5,256 nucleotides of DNA from AWTP1-13 sp035714005 (GTDB lineage: Bacteria > Pseudomonadota > Alphaproteobacteria > Rhizobiales > Hyphomicrobiaceae), in contig DASTMQ010000125.1 of assembly GCA_035714005.1 (NCBI GenBank), positions 1 to 5,256 on the forward strand. The letters run 5' to 3'. A program made the position numbers and the translations under genes. Shown here in pieces: positions 1-5,191 of the stretch (position 1 is its first letter; each line of letters starts with the position of its first letter). The notes beneath the pieces were generated by a model. It saw only the letters and a list, made by a program, of their open reading frames with translations, had not been told where the DNA came from and did no database searches.

Positions 1-16
1 TCGGCCCCCTTATTGC

Positions 17-457
17 TTACTTCCAGCTTGCCCCAATGGCTTCCACGCTGGCCTTGGCGATACGCACGTCGGCTTCCCAATCCCCACCGCTCACGCCGAC
101 GCCGCCGAGGCAGTGGCCGTCGATGAGAACGGGCACGCCGCCTTCCATCGCCGTCCAACGCCCCGCTCCGGCGGCCAACGCCAGACCGATGGCGTGGGCG
201 ACGTCGAGATCTTGACCGACGGCGCCCTTGGCCGTGGTCGCGCGTCGATTGGAGGCGGCGCACACGGCTTTGGTGGTCGCCGAATGCACGGTGTGGAAGC
301 GACCACCATCCATGCGTTCCAGCGCAATCAGGTGTCCACCGGCGTCGACGATCGCGCAGGAAATGGCAAGGCCAGCCTCGCGCGCCAGGTCAATGGCTGT
401 CGTCATGATGCTTTTGGCGCCTTGATGGGTAAGGCGCTTGCTATCGGCGATATACAT
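17..457 (-). CDS. GlcG/HbpS-family protein (DUF336-type heme-binding fold)
   Basis: A 146-residue protein, the usual length for this family (about 130-150). Family landmarks are visible in order: an N-terminal LTHQGAKSIMTTAIDLAREAG helix region (about 9-29), IVDAGGHLIALERMDG (36-51), the TTKAVCAASNRR helix (61-72), then GGVPVLIDG (106-114) and GGVGVSGG (118-125) followed by a C-terminal helix. There is no signal peptide, so it is expected in the cytoplasm. Family members include Streptomyces HbpS, an extracellular heme-binding sensor accessory protein, and GlcG, encoded with glycolate oxidase genes; most are of unknown role. No glycolate or two-component partner lies beside it here, so the substrate cannot be assigned. 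The ATG at 457 puts the family N-terminus in place; the Shine-Dalgarno sequence is weak (GGA eight bases upstream). It is divergent from the PhaR-like gene across a long spacer. Family assignment is firm, function is not. Confidence 0.93.
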   Translation of the reverse strand: MYIADSKRLTHQGAKSIMTTAIDLAREAGLAISCAIVDAGGHLIALERMDGGRFHTVHSATTKAVCAASNRRATTAKGAVGQDLDVAHAIGLALAAGAGRWTAMEGGVPVLIDGHCLGGVGVSGGDWEADVRIAKASVEAIGASWK

Positions 458-479
458 CTAAAAAATCCATGCGGATGAG

Positions 480-520
480 CTTGCCCAAGATTGTGCGCCA
501 ACACCCACGGCCTGGGCAAG
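480..520. repeat. 8-base perfect inverted repeat upstream of the GlcG/HbpS gene
   Basis: CTTGCCCA (480-487) and TGGGCAAG (513-520) are exact reverse complements separated by 25 bases. One arm covers the candidate -35 element of the leftward gene and the other covers its predicted transcription start. This layout would suit an operator bound at two sites or a looped leader. Eight-base arms can arise by chance. Confidence 0.4.
490..519 (-). promoter_or_regulatory. Possible sigma70-type promoter for the GlcG/HbpS gene
   Basis: Reading the minus strand, TTGCCC (519-514, four of six matches to TTGACA) is followed after 18 bases by CACAAT (495-490, four of six to TATAAT). Transcription would begin near 483, giving a leader of about 25 bases. 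The match is moderate and unsupported by comparison. Confidence 0.25.
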
Positions 521-527
521 ACGACAG

Positions 528-550
528 GCTGAGCCGCGGCCGGCCTCAGC
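528..550. other. Hairpin-forming inverted repeat in the divergent spacer
   Basis: GCTGA (528-532) pairs with TCAGC (546-550). After a single bulged C at 545, GCC (533-535) pairs with GGC (542-544), giving eight or nine pairs around a short GC loop. It lies eight bases beyond the 480-520 inverted repeat, so the two make a structured block upstream of the leftward gene. There is no T-run, so it is not a clear terminator. Confidence 0.3.
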
Positions 551-690
551 GCACCGAACAAGCCCGCGCCGGGCCAAACCTTGCCGCGCGCTCGCCCGCT
601 TTTGCCCCATGACGTCCTTGCCGGCCAGCACGGAAATCGGCCGTCGCGTCACGTGTGCGAAGGTCGCGGCCGGCAGCGCTTGGTTGCCGC

Positions 691-743
691 TGGGGAGCAG
701 GCTTCCGCGGGCAGCTGCTGAGCCCCGATCAAGCTTGCTTTTT
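691..743 (+). terminator. Weak terminator-like stem with a distant T-run
   Basis: GGGG (692-695) can pair with CCCC (723-726), and AGCAG (696-700) with CTGCT (715-719), with three unpaired bases at 720-722. A run of five T follows at 739-743, about 12 bases after the stem. That gap is too long for a standard intrinsic terminator, and no rightward gene precedes it. Confidence 0.15.
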
Positions 744-850
744 CAACGCATTACGTCCGGGACCTTAAAGAATTGGGTGGGTTCCTTCGGCGCCGGGGTC
801 GAAGCAATTGTGTCGGCCGTGGCGAGCTTGTAACGTGCGCCGTTCTGGGC

Positions 851-871
851 GGTGCCAAGGCACCCATGAGG
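851..871 (+). promoter_or_regulatory. Hairpin plus ribosome binding site of the PhaR-like gene
   Basis: GGTGCCAAGGCACC (851-864) folds as a five-pair stem with a CAAG loop. Three bases later comes GAGG (868-871), five bases before the ATG at 877. This spacing selects that ATG over the further upstream in-frame start at 808. A stem this close to the ribosome binding site could affect translation initiation; the dyad could also be an operator. Confidence 0.45.
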
Positions 872-876
872 TCTCA

Positions 877-1110
877 ATGCGCAGTCCCCCACCGTCGGTT
901 CTGATCAAACGCTACGATGCTGAAAGGCTCTATGACGTCGATTTGCGGCGGTACATCGTGCTTGATGACCTTTACGCCTGGCAGCTGATGGCGGTGCCTT
1001 TTATCGTTCAGGATGCCAACAGCGGCGAGGACGTCACCGCGGCCGTCCTGGCGGGGCCCGGTGATGCAACGCCGCTGATGGATCCCAACGATGGGGCGGC
1101 GATCTGCTGA
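877..1110 (+). CDS. Small PhaR-like protein: PHB_acc_N domain only
   Basis: A 77-residue protein. Residues about 8-59 match the N-terminal DNA-binding domain of PHA/PHB synthesis repressors (PhaR, PHB_acc_N). The run IKRYDAERLYD (10-20) corresponds to the family's IKKYxNRRLYD, RRYIVLDDL (24-32) to xxYITLDDL, and FIVQDANSGEDVTAAVLA (42-59) to FxVxDAKTGEDITRxVL. In that family the domain binds DNA, and full-length PhaR (about 180-200 residues) adds C-terminal PHB_acc segments linked to granule binding and repression. Here the protein stops at the end of the N-domain after a short acidic tail. The other two frames after 1110 show no remnant of the missing part, so a simple frameshift is not supported. 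Lys/Arg-Tyr and Leu-Tyr-Asp positions are kept, but the usual Asn-Arg-Arg is Ala-Glu-Arg. The start at 877 is set by GAGG five bases upstream. It may be a free-standing regulator, a competitor of full-length PhaR, or a decaying copy. Confidence 0.82.
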   Translation: MRSPPPSVLIKRYDAERLYDVDLRRYIVLDDLYAWQLMAVPFIVQDANSGEDVTAAVLAGPGDATPLMDPNDGAAIC

Positions 1111-1154
1111 GGATCGGCAAGGTTCTGGGCTAGCAAATCCGTGGCTTTTGCCGC

Positions 1155-1184
1155 GTGCGAGGCCACCGCCGTCGGCCTCCGCGC
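1155..1184. terminator. Strong GC hairpin between convergent genes
   Basis: GTGCGAGGCC (1155-1164) pairs with GGCCTCCGCGC (1174-1184), with one bulged C at 1180 and one G-T pair: ten pairs around a nine-base loop. It begins 45 bases after the PhaR-like stop and lies on the far side of the convergent 101-residue gene. No T-run follows on either strand, so termination would have to be Rho-assisted or the stem may act only as an mRNA 3' end barrier. Confidence 0.3.
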
Positions 1185-1187
1185 CCC

Positions 1188-1216
1188 GGGGGTTGGCATG
1201 GGTTGGCATGGGTTGG
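1188..1216 (+). repeat. Tandem 10-base G-rich repeat with quadruplex potential
   Basis: The unit GGTTGGCATG occurs twice in full (1191-1200, 1201-1210) and continues as GGTTGG (1211-1216). Six G-runs (1188-1192, 1195-1196, 1200-1202, 1205-1206, 1210-1212, 1215-1216) are spaced by TT and CAT. This spacing suits a two-tetrad G-quadruplex. It lies in the noncoding gap between convergent genes. Confidence 0.7.
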
Positions 1217-1260
1217 CGAGGATGCTGGCGCGTCCTGCCGCGAGATCTGGCCGCCACGCG

Positions 1261-1279
1261 GGCGCCAGCCGCCGGCGCT
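1261..1279 (-). terminator. Short GC stem overlapping the stop of the 101-residue gene
   Basis: GCGCC (1262-1266) pairs with GGCGC (1274-1278) around a seven-base loop, with a possible outer G-T pair (1261-1279). It overlaps the leftward TAG stop at 1280-1278. There is no T-run downstream on the minus strand. It may be chance in GC-rich sequence. Confidence 0.15.
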
Positions 1280-1583
1280 AGAGGCGTGCGCCGGGTGCCT
1301 GCTCGGCAATGAAGGCGCTGAGGCAGGCGAGGAGCTCGTCGGACTGCTGTTCGAGCGTGTCGTTTGTCAAATCCCATAGGCAGGCGATCGACAGGATGTC
1401 GTCGCGCACGTCATGGTAATCCCGGCAGGCCCGCGACGACACCAGGGATTTGCAAAGCCTTGCAATCTCGCCCAGCCCAATGCCCTGGTGCGGGGCATCG
1501 GGAAACCGGGCCCGAAGCGCGCGGGTAATCTCTGTCAGTTGCACGAGCCGCTTGAGCTCGCCGCCGGTCTGAACCGTGGCCAT
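1278..1583 (-). CDS. Conserved-looking 101-residue protein of unknown function
   Basis: I do not recognise a family. The frame looks genuinely coding: third codon positions are mostly G or C, the protein has no low-complexity arginine/proline runs of the kind seen in shadow frames here, and it reads as a soluble, mainly helical polypeptide. Predicted helices are about 8-27 (GELKRLVQLTEITRALRARF), 36-50, 57-70 and 75-95. There is no signal peptide or membrane segment. It has four cysteines (44, 53, 68, 87) and one histidine at 57 next to an Asp-rich segment HDVRDD (57-62), which might be structural or metal-related, but no known motif is complete. The ATG at 1583 has no Shine-Dalgarno sequence; a possible -10 box ends five bases before it, suggesting a leaderless message. 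It converges with the PhaR-like gene and diverges from the kinase. A role cannot be inferred from these neighbours. Confidence 0.6.
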   Translation of the reverse strand: MATVQTGGELKRLVQLTEITRALRARFPDAPHQGIGLGEIARLCKSLVSSRACRDYHDVRDDILSIACLWDLTNDTLEQQSDELLACLSAFIAEQAPGARL

Positions 1584-1588
1584 GGCTT

Positions 1589-1617
1589 ATTCTATACTAG
1601 GTCGAGCCTGGTGTAGC
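1589..1617 (-). promoter_or_regulatory. Possible promoter giving a leaderless mRNA for the 101-residue gene
   Basis: On the minus strand, TAGAAT (1594-1589) matches TATAAT at five of six positions. GCTACA (1617-1612) lies 17 bases upstream and matches only the last three bases of TTGACA. Transcription would start about seven bases after the -10 box, essentially at the ATG (1583), which agrees with the absence of a Shine-Dalgarno sequence. Confidence 0.3.
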
Positions 1618-1818
1618 GCTGCTTTGGCAACATCAACAATAAAGCAAATCGCAAGCGTTGCCATGGAAAGCCAAGCCGCAAGGCTGATCGGGGCCCGTTC
1701 CGGCCCTGGCGCCGTCGCTCCGGCCGTGGGTGATGCAACCTTCAAGGATGGCCTTCGTCGATTCACCACTCAATGCTCTCCGCCTTGCAATCTCAGTACA
1801 ATTCCTGATGTCAATGGC

Positions 1819-1832
1819 GGCGTTCGAACGCC
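1819..1832. promoter_or_regulatory. Perfect 14-base palindrome, candidate operator
   Basis: GGCGTTCGAACGCC reads the same on both strands. It sits in the spacer between the divergent 101-residue gene and the kinase, about 105 bases before the kinase ATG, where a dimeric regulator could act on either gene. The bound protein is unknown. Confidence 0.4.
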
Positions 1833-1904
1833 TACTGACCATGCGGGGTTTCTCGAGCAAGTGTGCGTCCGGTGAGCAGCGAACCGGGCGTTCCCATGTG
1901 ATTG

Positions 1905-1926
1905 CCACCTGTTGGTGGTCGAGGGG
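1905..1926 (+). promoter_or_regulatory. Hairpin plus ribosome binding site of the kinase gene
   Basis: CCACC (1905-1909) pairs with GGTGG (1914-1918) around a TGTT loop. Two bases later comes GAGGGG (1921-1926), 11 bases before the ATG at 1938. The purine run supports that ATG over the in-frame TTG at 1902, which lies inside the upstream arm region and has no ribosome binding site of its own. The layout copies that seen before the PhaR-like gene. Confidence 0.45.
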
Positions 1927-1937
1927 AATCGCAAGCG

Positions 1938-4900
1938 ATGCAAACCCTGCAGCCGCCACCGTCCGCTCCTGCCATCTGGCCGCGCAAGCTGGGATCAGCA
2001 AGCCTCGGCGCCACAGCTGTGCTCTCCCTTCTTGTCGCCGGCGCCTACCTCCTCGTCGCCGACCTGAGCTTGGAACTTTTGACCAAACCCGACGGTGTCG
2101 CCGCCTTCTGGCCCGCGGCCGGCATTGCCTCGGGGACCTTGATCGCGCTCGGATCCTGGGCGCGCCTGCCGACGGCCATCGGGGTGGCGGTGGCGACGCT
2201 CCTCGCCAATCTTTTGGGTGACCGCAATCTTCCGGGCTCTGTCGTCTTCGCCGCCTGCAATGCCGGCGAGGCCCTCCTGATCGGCCATCTCATCACCGAG
2301 CAGTTCGGCGCGCGTTTCAGCCTCGATAGCGTCCATCGGGTGTTGGCGTTTTTCGGGGTGGTGGGTGTTGCCACCGTGCTGTCCGGCATCGGTGGCACCG
2401 CCGGCTTTGCCCTGTTCCACAGCCCCGACGTGCCGTTGCTGACGATCTGGGCTAACTGGGTGGCCTCCGATGCCCTCGGCTCAATTCTGGTGGCACCGCT
2501 GCTGATCGGACTTGGGGGGCTTCTACTCGACCCGCCGGACCGGTGGGAGGTCGGCAAAGCCAGCTTGACGCTGGCGGCCCTGGCGATGGTTAGCGCCACG
2601 GCCTTCAGCGCGGGTGCGGATGCTTGGTACAACATCCTGCCGCTGGCGCTGCTTTTGCCCGTGCTGGTGGCGGCTCAATGCCGGCCGGTGTTTGCCGCCG
2701 CCGCCGGCCTCATCCTCGGGATCGGCGTGATTTGGGCGACCTTCGGCGTCGGCGAACCGGGCCGCGCCCAGGCCCACGATCAGATTTATGCGGCGCGCGC
2801 AGCGCTGCTCGCCATTTCCATTTGCACCTTGATCCTTGCGGCCCTGTTTGCCGAACGGCGACGCAACGAGGCTGCCCTCAAGGACGCCAACGAGCGGCTG
2901 CAACTCGCCCTCGACGCGGCCGAACTCGGCGTCTGGAGCATCGATGCCAAATCCGGTCGCTTCGACAGCGACGCCCGCGACAAGCGCATTCACGGACATT
3001 CCCTGGCCTCCCCACCCATCAACCTGACCGAAGTCAGGCCTTTCGTGCATCCAGAGGATCTGCCGCGGCTGGATGCAGCCTTTGCCGCCTCCATGCGTGG
3101 CGGCGGCAGCTGCAAGCTCGAGTACCGGCTGGCGCCGGCACTGTCCGGCACGGAGCCCGGCCAAGACCGCTGGGTGGCGGTCGAGGGCACCGTCGTGCGC
3201 AATGCGACGGGGGAGCCCGTTCGCTGGCTGGGGGTCACCCGAGACATCACCCATCGCAAGCGCGCCGAGCAGGCCTTGGCCGAGCGCGATGCCCAGCTGG
3301 CGCTGGCCGCCAAGGTGGCGCTGGCCGGGGGCTTTACCTTCGACCTCGTCACGGGGATGATGCAGGTCTCGCCAGGCTATGCGGCCATCCACGGCCTGCC
3401 CGAGACGTGCGTGGAGACGAGCCGGACCGAATGGCGCCGGCGCGTGCATGCCGGCGACTTGCCCACGCTCGACCGCCACCTGGCCGAGGCGGTGGCGGCG
3501 CGGCAGCGCGATCACCGCTGCGAGTATCGCCTCGTGCGCGAGAATGGCGAGATTCGCTGGATTGAGTCGCGCAGCCTGATTACCTACGAGCGCGAGGGCG
3601 CCCCGCAACGCATCATCGGCACCAACATCGACGTCACCGCGCGCAAGCAGGCCGAAGCGGCGCTGGCGGAAGGCGAAGCGCGGTTGGCCGACGCCTTGGC
3701 GGCCGGTCAGGTGATCGCCTTCGAGTGGAATGCCGTGACCGGCAAATCCCAGCGCAGCGCCAATGCGGCCGCAATTCTCGGGCCGGAGCCCAAGGCCTCA
3801 GACGCGTACAACGACTTCTTCGCCCACGTGCATCCCGATGATCGCGATGGCTTTCGGGCGCAGATCCGGCGGCTGCGCCGGGAGCGTCCAGGCTATGCCG
3901 TTTGCTTCCGCTTTTGTTGCAGCGACGGGCGCGAGGCCTGGTTGGAGGAGACCGCGCGGGGCGAGTTCGACGCCGACGGCAAGCTGCTGCGCGTTAAAGG
4001 CCTGACGCGGGACATCAGCGAGCGCAAGCGCGCCGAGCTGGCGCTCGCCGAGCGCACCTTGCAACTGGCTTTGGCGGCCAAGGCGGCGCTGGTCGGCAGC
4101 TACTCGTATGATGTCGCCACCGATACCCTACAGGTTTCGGAGGGCTATGCGGCCCTGCACGACCTGCCCGAGGGCACGACCGAGATTACCAGCGCGGACT
4201 GGCAGGCCGGGATGCACCTGGAGGATCTCGAGCGGGTCGAGGAGGTGCGGCGGCGGGCCTTGCGGGAACGACGCGGCGAATACGAGACCGAGTATCGCAT
4301 CGTTCACCGCGACGGCGAGGTGCGCTGGATCGAATCGCGCAGCTTTATTTGCTACGGCGGGGACGGCAGCCCGCAGCGCGTGGTGGGCGTCAACATCGAC
4401 GTTACCGAACGCAAGCTGGCGGAGGAGCACCGCAACATCCTCAATGCCGAGCTCGATCACCGCGTGAAGAATGTGCTGGCGACGGTGGGCGCCATCATTC
4501 GGCACACCCAGCATTCGACCCCCTCGATGCTGGACTTCGTGACGGCCCTCGAGCAACGCATCGAGTCTTTGGCGGGGACGCACGAGCTCTTGAGCCACAG
4601 CAATTGGCGTGGCGTGGCGCTGACAGAAGTGATCGAGCGCGAATTTGCCCCCTACGCCGGCGACAACGCCGAAATCAGCGGACCGAGCATTACCTTGAAA
4701 GCCGAGGCGGCGCAGGCGGTGGCCATGGTGCTGCATGAACTGACGACCAACTCGGCCAAGTATGGAGCATTCTCGAGCGAGGCCGGCCGCGTGTGCTTGA
4801 GCTGGCATTGGCCGCAGCAAGGCATGGGCGAGCGCCTGGTCGTCGATTGGCGCGAGCGCGGCGGGCCCCAGATCGTGGCGCCGCCGCCATCGGGCTATGG

Positions 4901-5117
4901 CAGCAGCGTCATTCGCGAGCTCATTCCGTTCGAACTCGGAGGTGCGGTCGAGCTGGACTTTGCCTGGGACGGGGTGCGCTGCCGCCTGGAAATTCCAGCC
5001 GAATGGTTGAGCCCCGGCCATCCCTTGAGCGAGGAAGGCCAGCGCGGCGTGGCTGGGCCCTGGCAATTTCTGCCCGCGTCCGCCCCCATCAGCCGCTCGC
5101 TCAAGAATTTCCCTTAA
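1938..5117 (+). CDS. Membrane-bound HWE-family sensor histidine kinase (MASE1, four PAS, HWE core)
   Basis: 1059 residues from the ATG at 1938. Residues about 20-305 form a MASE1-type sensor with some eight to ten hydrophobic segments (roughly 22-44, 52-73, 77-94, 101-120, 135-160, 176-198, 207-226, 231-249, 251-270, 285-305). Four PAS_3-like domains follow: about 319-440, 452-572, 580-696 and 708-826, each ending in a D-I/V-T/S-x-R-K type PAC end. No LOV cysteine motif is present, so no flavin is implied. The kinase core has the HWE-type H-box LDHRVKNVLATV with phospho-acceptor His841, the N-box HELTTNSAKYG with His933, Glu934 and Asn938, the W-x-E signature Trp971/Glu973, and a GYG glycine box (986-988). 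All family-defining residues are present, so activity is expected. A proline-containing tail (about 1023-1059) follows the core. The kinase should autophosphorylate on His841 and pass phosphate to a separate regulator, which is not in the window. The sensed signal is unknown. Confidence 0.96.
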   Translation: MQTLQPPPSAPAIWPRKLGSASLGATAVLSLLVAGAYLLVADLSLELLTKPDGVAAFWPAAGIASGTLIALGSWARLPTAIGVAVATLLANLLGDRNLPGSVVFAACNAGEALLIGHLITEQFGARFSLDSVHRVLAFFGVVGVATVLSGIGGTAGFALFHSPDVPLLTIWANWVASDALGSILVAPLLIGLGGLLLDPPDRWEVGKASLTLAALAMVSATAFSAGADAWYNILPLALLLPVLVAAQCRPVFAAAAGLILGIGVIWATFGVGEPGRAQAHDQIYAARAALLAISICTLILAALFAERRRNEAALKDANERLQLALDAAELGVWSIDAKSGRFDSDARDKRIHGHSLASPPINLTEVRPFVHPEDLPRLDAAFAASMRGGGSCKLEYRLAPALSGTEPGQDRWVAVEGTVVRNATGEPVRWLGVTRDITHRKRAEQALAERDAQLALAAKVALAGGFTFDLVTGMMQVSPGYAAIHGLPETCVETSRTEWRRRVHAGDLPTLDRHLAEAVAARQRDHRCEYRLVRENGEIRWIESRSLITYEREGAPQRIIGTNIDVTARKQAEAALAEGEARLADALAAGQVIAFEWNAVTGKSQRSANAAAILGPEPKASDAYNDFFAHVHPDDRDGFRAQIRRLRRERPGYAVCFRFCCSDGREAWLEETARGEFDADGKLLRVKGLTRDISERKRAELALAERTLQLALAAKAALVGSYSYDVATDTLQVSEGYAALHDLPEGTTEITSADWQAGMHLEDLERVEEVRRRALRERRGEYETEYRIVHRDGEVRWIESRSFICYGGDGSPQRVVGVNIDVTERKLAEEHRNILNAELDHRVKNVLATVGAIIRHTQHSTPSMLDFVTALEQRIESLAGTHELLSHSNWRGVALTEVIEREFAPYAGDNAEISGPSITLKAEAAQAVAMVLHELTTNSAKYGAFSSEAGRVCLSWHWPQQGMGERLVVDWRERGGPQIVAPPPSGYGSSVIRELIPFELGGAVELDFAWDGVRCRLEIPAEWLSPGHPLSEEGQRGVAGPWQFLPASAPISRSLKNFP
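3255..3656 (+). repeat. Internal duplication, copy 1 (PAS1 end and PAS2)
   Basis: Encodes kinase residues 440-573. It aligns without gaps to 4023-4424 at a constant offset of 768 bases (256 codons). By hand count about 68 of 133 residues are identical (about 51%), and the first 16 bases (3255-3270) are identical in DNA. The match spans the PAC end of the preceding PAS, the linker ALAER and the whole next PAS domain. Confidence 0.85.
4023..4424 (+). repeat. Internal duplication, copy 2 (PAS3 end and PAS4)
   Basis: Encodes kinase residues 696-829 and is the partner of 3255-3656. The best kept parts are the linker KRAE-ALAER, the QLALAAK helix, the GYAA-H-LPE segment, the WIESRS strand and the NIDVT PAC end. 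The linker match before PAS2 and PAS4 suggests that a two-PAS unit was duplicated rather than one PAS, although PAS1 and PAS3 have since diverged strongly. Confidence 0.85.
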
Positions 5118-5191
5118 AAAAGAGCATTTCGTCCAAGCCAAGACTGGGGCCGGGCGAAGGCGCGCGCACGGGTGGGCTTGGCGGGGCGGCA

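Larger units (their letters stand above)
458..876. other. 419-base divergent intergenic region, no convincing gene
   Basis: Spacer between two divergently read genes. Short open frames on both strands (458-652 minus, 609-833 plus) show no recognisable protein and no good ribosome binding site. What it does hold is several inverted repeats: 480-487/513-520, 528-550, a compact GCCCG-CGC-CGGGC palindrome at 562-574, a stem at 691-727, and a hairpin next to the PhaR-like ribosome binding site. No tRNA-like cloverleaf was seen. In GC-rich DNA some of these stems are expected by chance. Confidence 0.6.
1584..1937. other. 354-base divergent intergenic region of lower GC
   Basis: Spacer between the leftward 101-residue gene and the rightward kinase. 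GC is about 58% over 1621-1920 by hand count, against roughly two thirds in the kinase gene. Open frames cross it on both strands (for example 1633-2001 minus, 1730-2221 plus), but none has a ribosome binding site or a recognisable product, and the kinase frame is closed by TGA at 1899-1901. It contains a 14-base palindrome (1819-1832), an isolated TACAAT (1797-1802) with no matching -35, and a hairpin before the kinase ribosome binding site. Confidence 0.55.
1647..1937. repeat. 11-base direct repeats bounding the spacer
   Basis: AATCGCAAGCG occurs exactly at 1647-1657 and 1927-1937, the second copy ending at the base before the kinase ATG. About 270 bases of lower-GC sequence lie between them. 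No terminal inverted repeats were found inside the copies, so insertion of an element is not established. An 11-base match somewhere in a window of this size is expected by chance. Confidence 0.3.

Noticed and set aside
735..771. Promoter TTCAAC-N18-TAAAGA for the PhaR-like gene
   Set aside because: Only three of six matches in the -35 and a loose -10; not better than chance in a 419-base spacer.
1194..1217. Sigma54-like TGGCA...TTGGC pattern
   Set aside because: The GG and GC dinucleotides are one base too close for the -24/-12 spacing, and the pattern arises from the tandem repeat; no gene starts downstream on that strand.
874..1377. 167-codon minus-strand frame across the PhaR-like gene
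   Set aside because: Overlaps the recognised PHB_acc_N domain on the other strand and the tandem repeat; product is basic and low in recognisable features.
1902..1937. Earlier TTG start for the kinase (12 extra residues)
   Set aside because: No Shine-Dalgarno sequence before it, while GAGGGG precedes the ATG at 1938; the extra residues add no recognisable sequence.
1633..2001. 122-codon minus-strand frame and the opposing 1730-2221 plus frame
   Set aside because: No ribosome binding site, no family recognised, and both run into the kinase N-terminus; treated as noncoding, with a decayed element left open as a finding.
2624..3565. 313-codon open frame on the plus strand in another frame of the kinase
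   Set aside because: Arginine- and proline-rich out-of-frame translation of the MASE1/PAS region, with no family match.
2523..3608. 361-codon open frame on the minus strand within the kinase gene
   Set aside because: Lies wholly inside a well-supported PAS kinase reading frame and gives a glycine/alanine/arginine-rich product with no recognisable domain; typical antisense shadow of GC-rich coding DNA.
2888..4424. LOV or heme-binding motif in the PAS domains
   Set aside because: No flavin-adduct cysteine motif and no recognisable heme-ligand signature could be seen, so no cofactor was assigned.
4128..5141. 337-codon open frame on the minus strand over the kinase core
   Set aside because: Antisense to the conserved H-box, N-box and glycine box region; composition and lack of domain match indicate a shadow.
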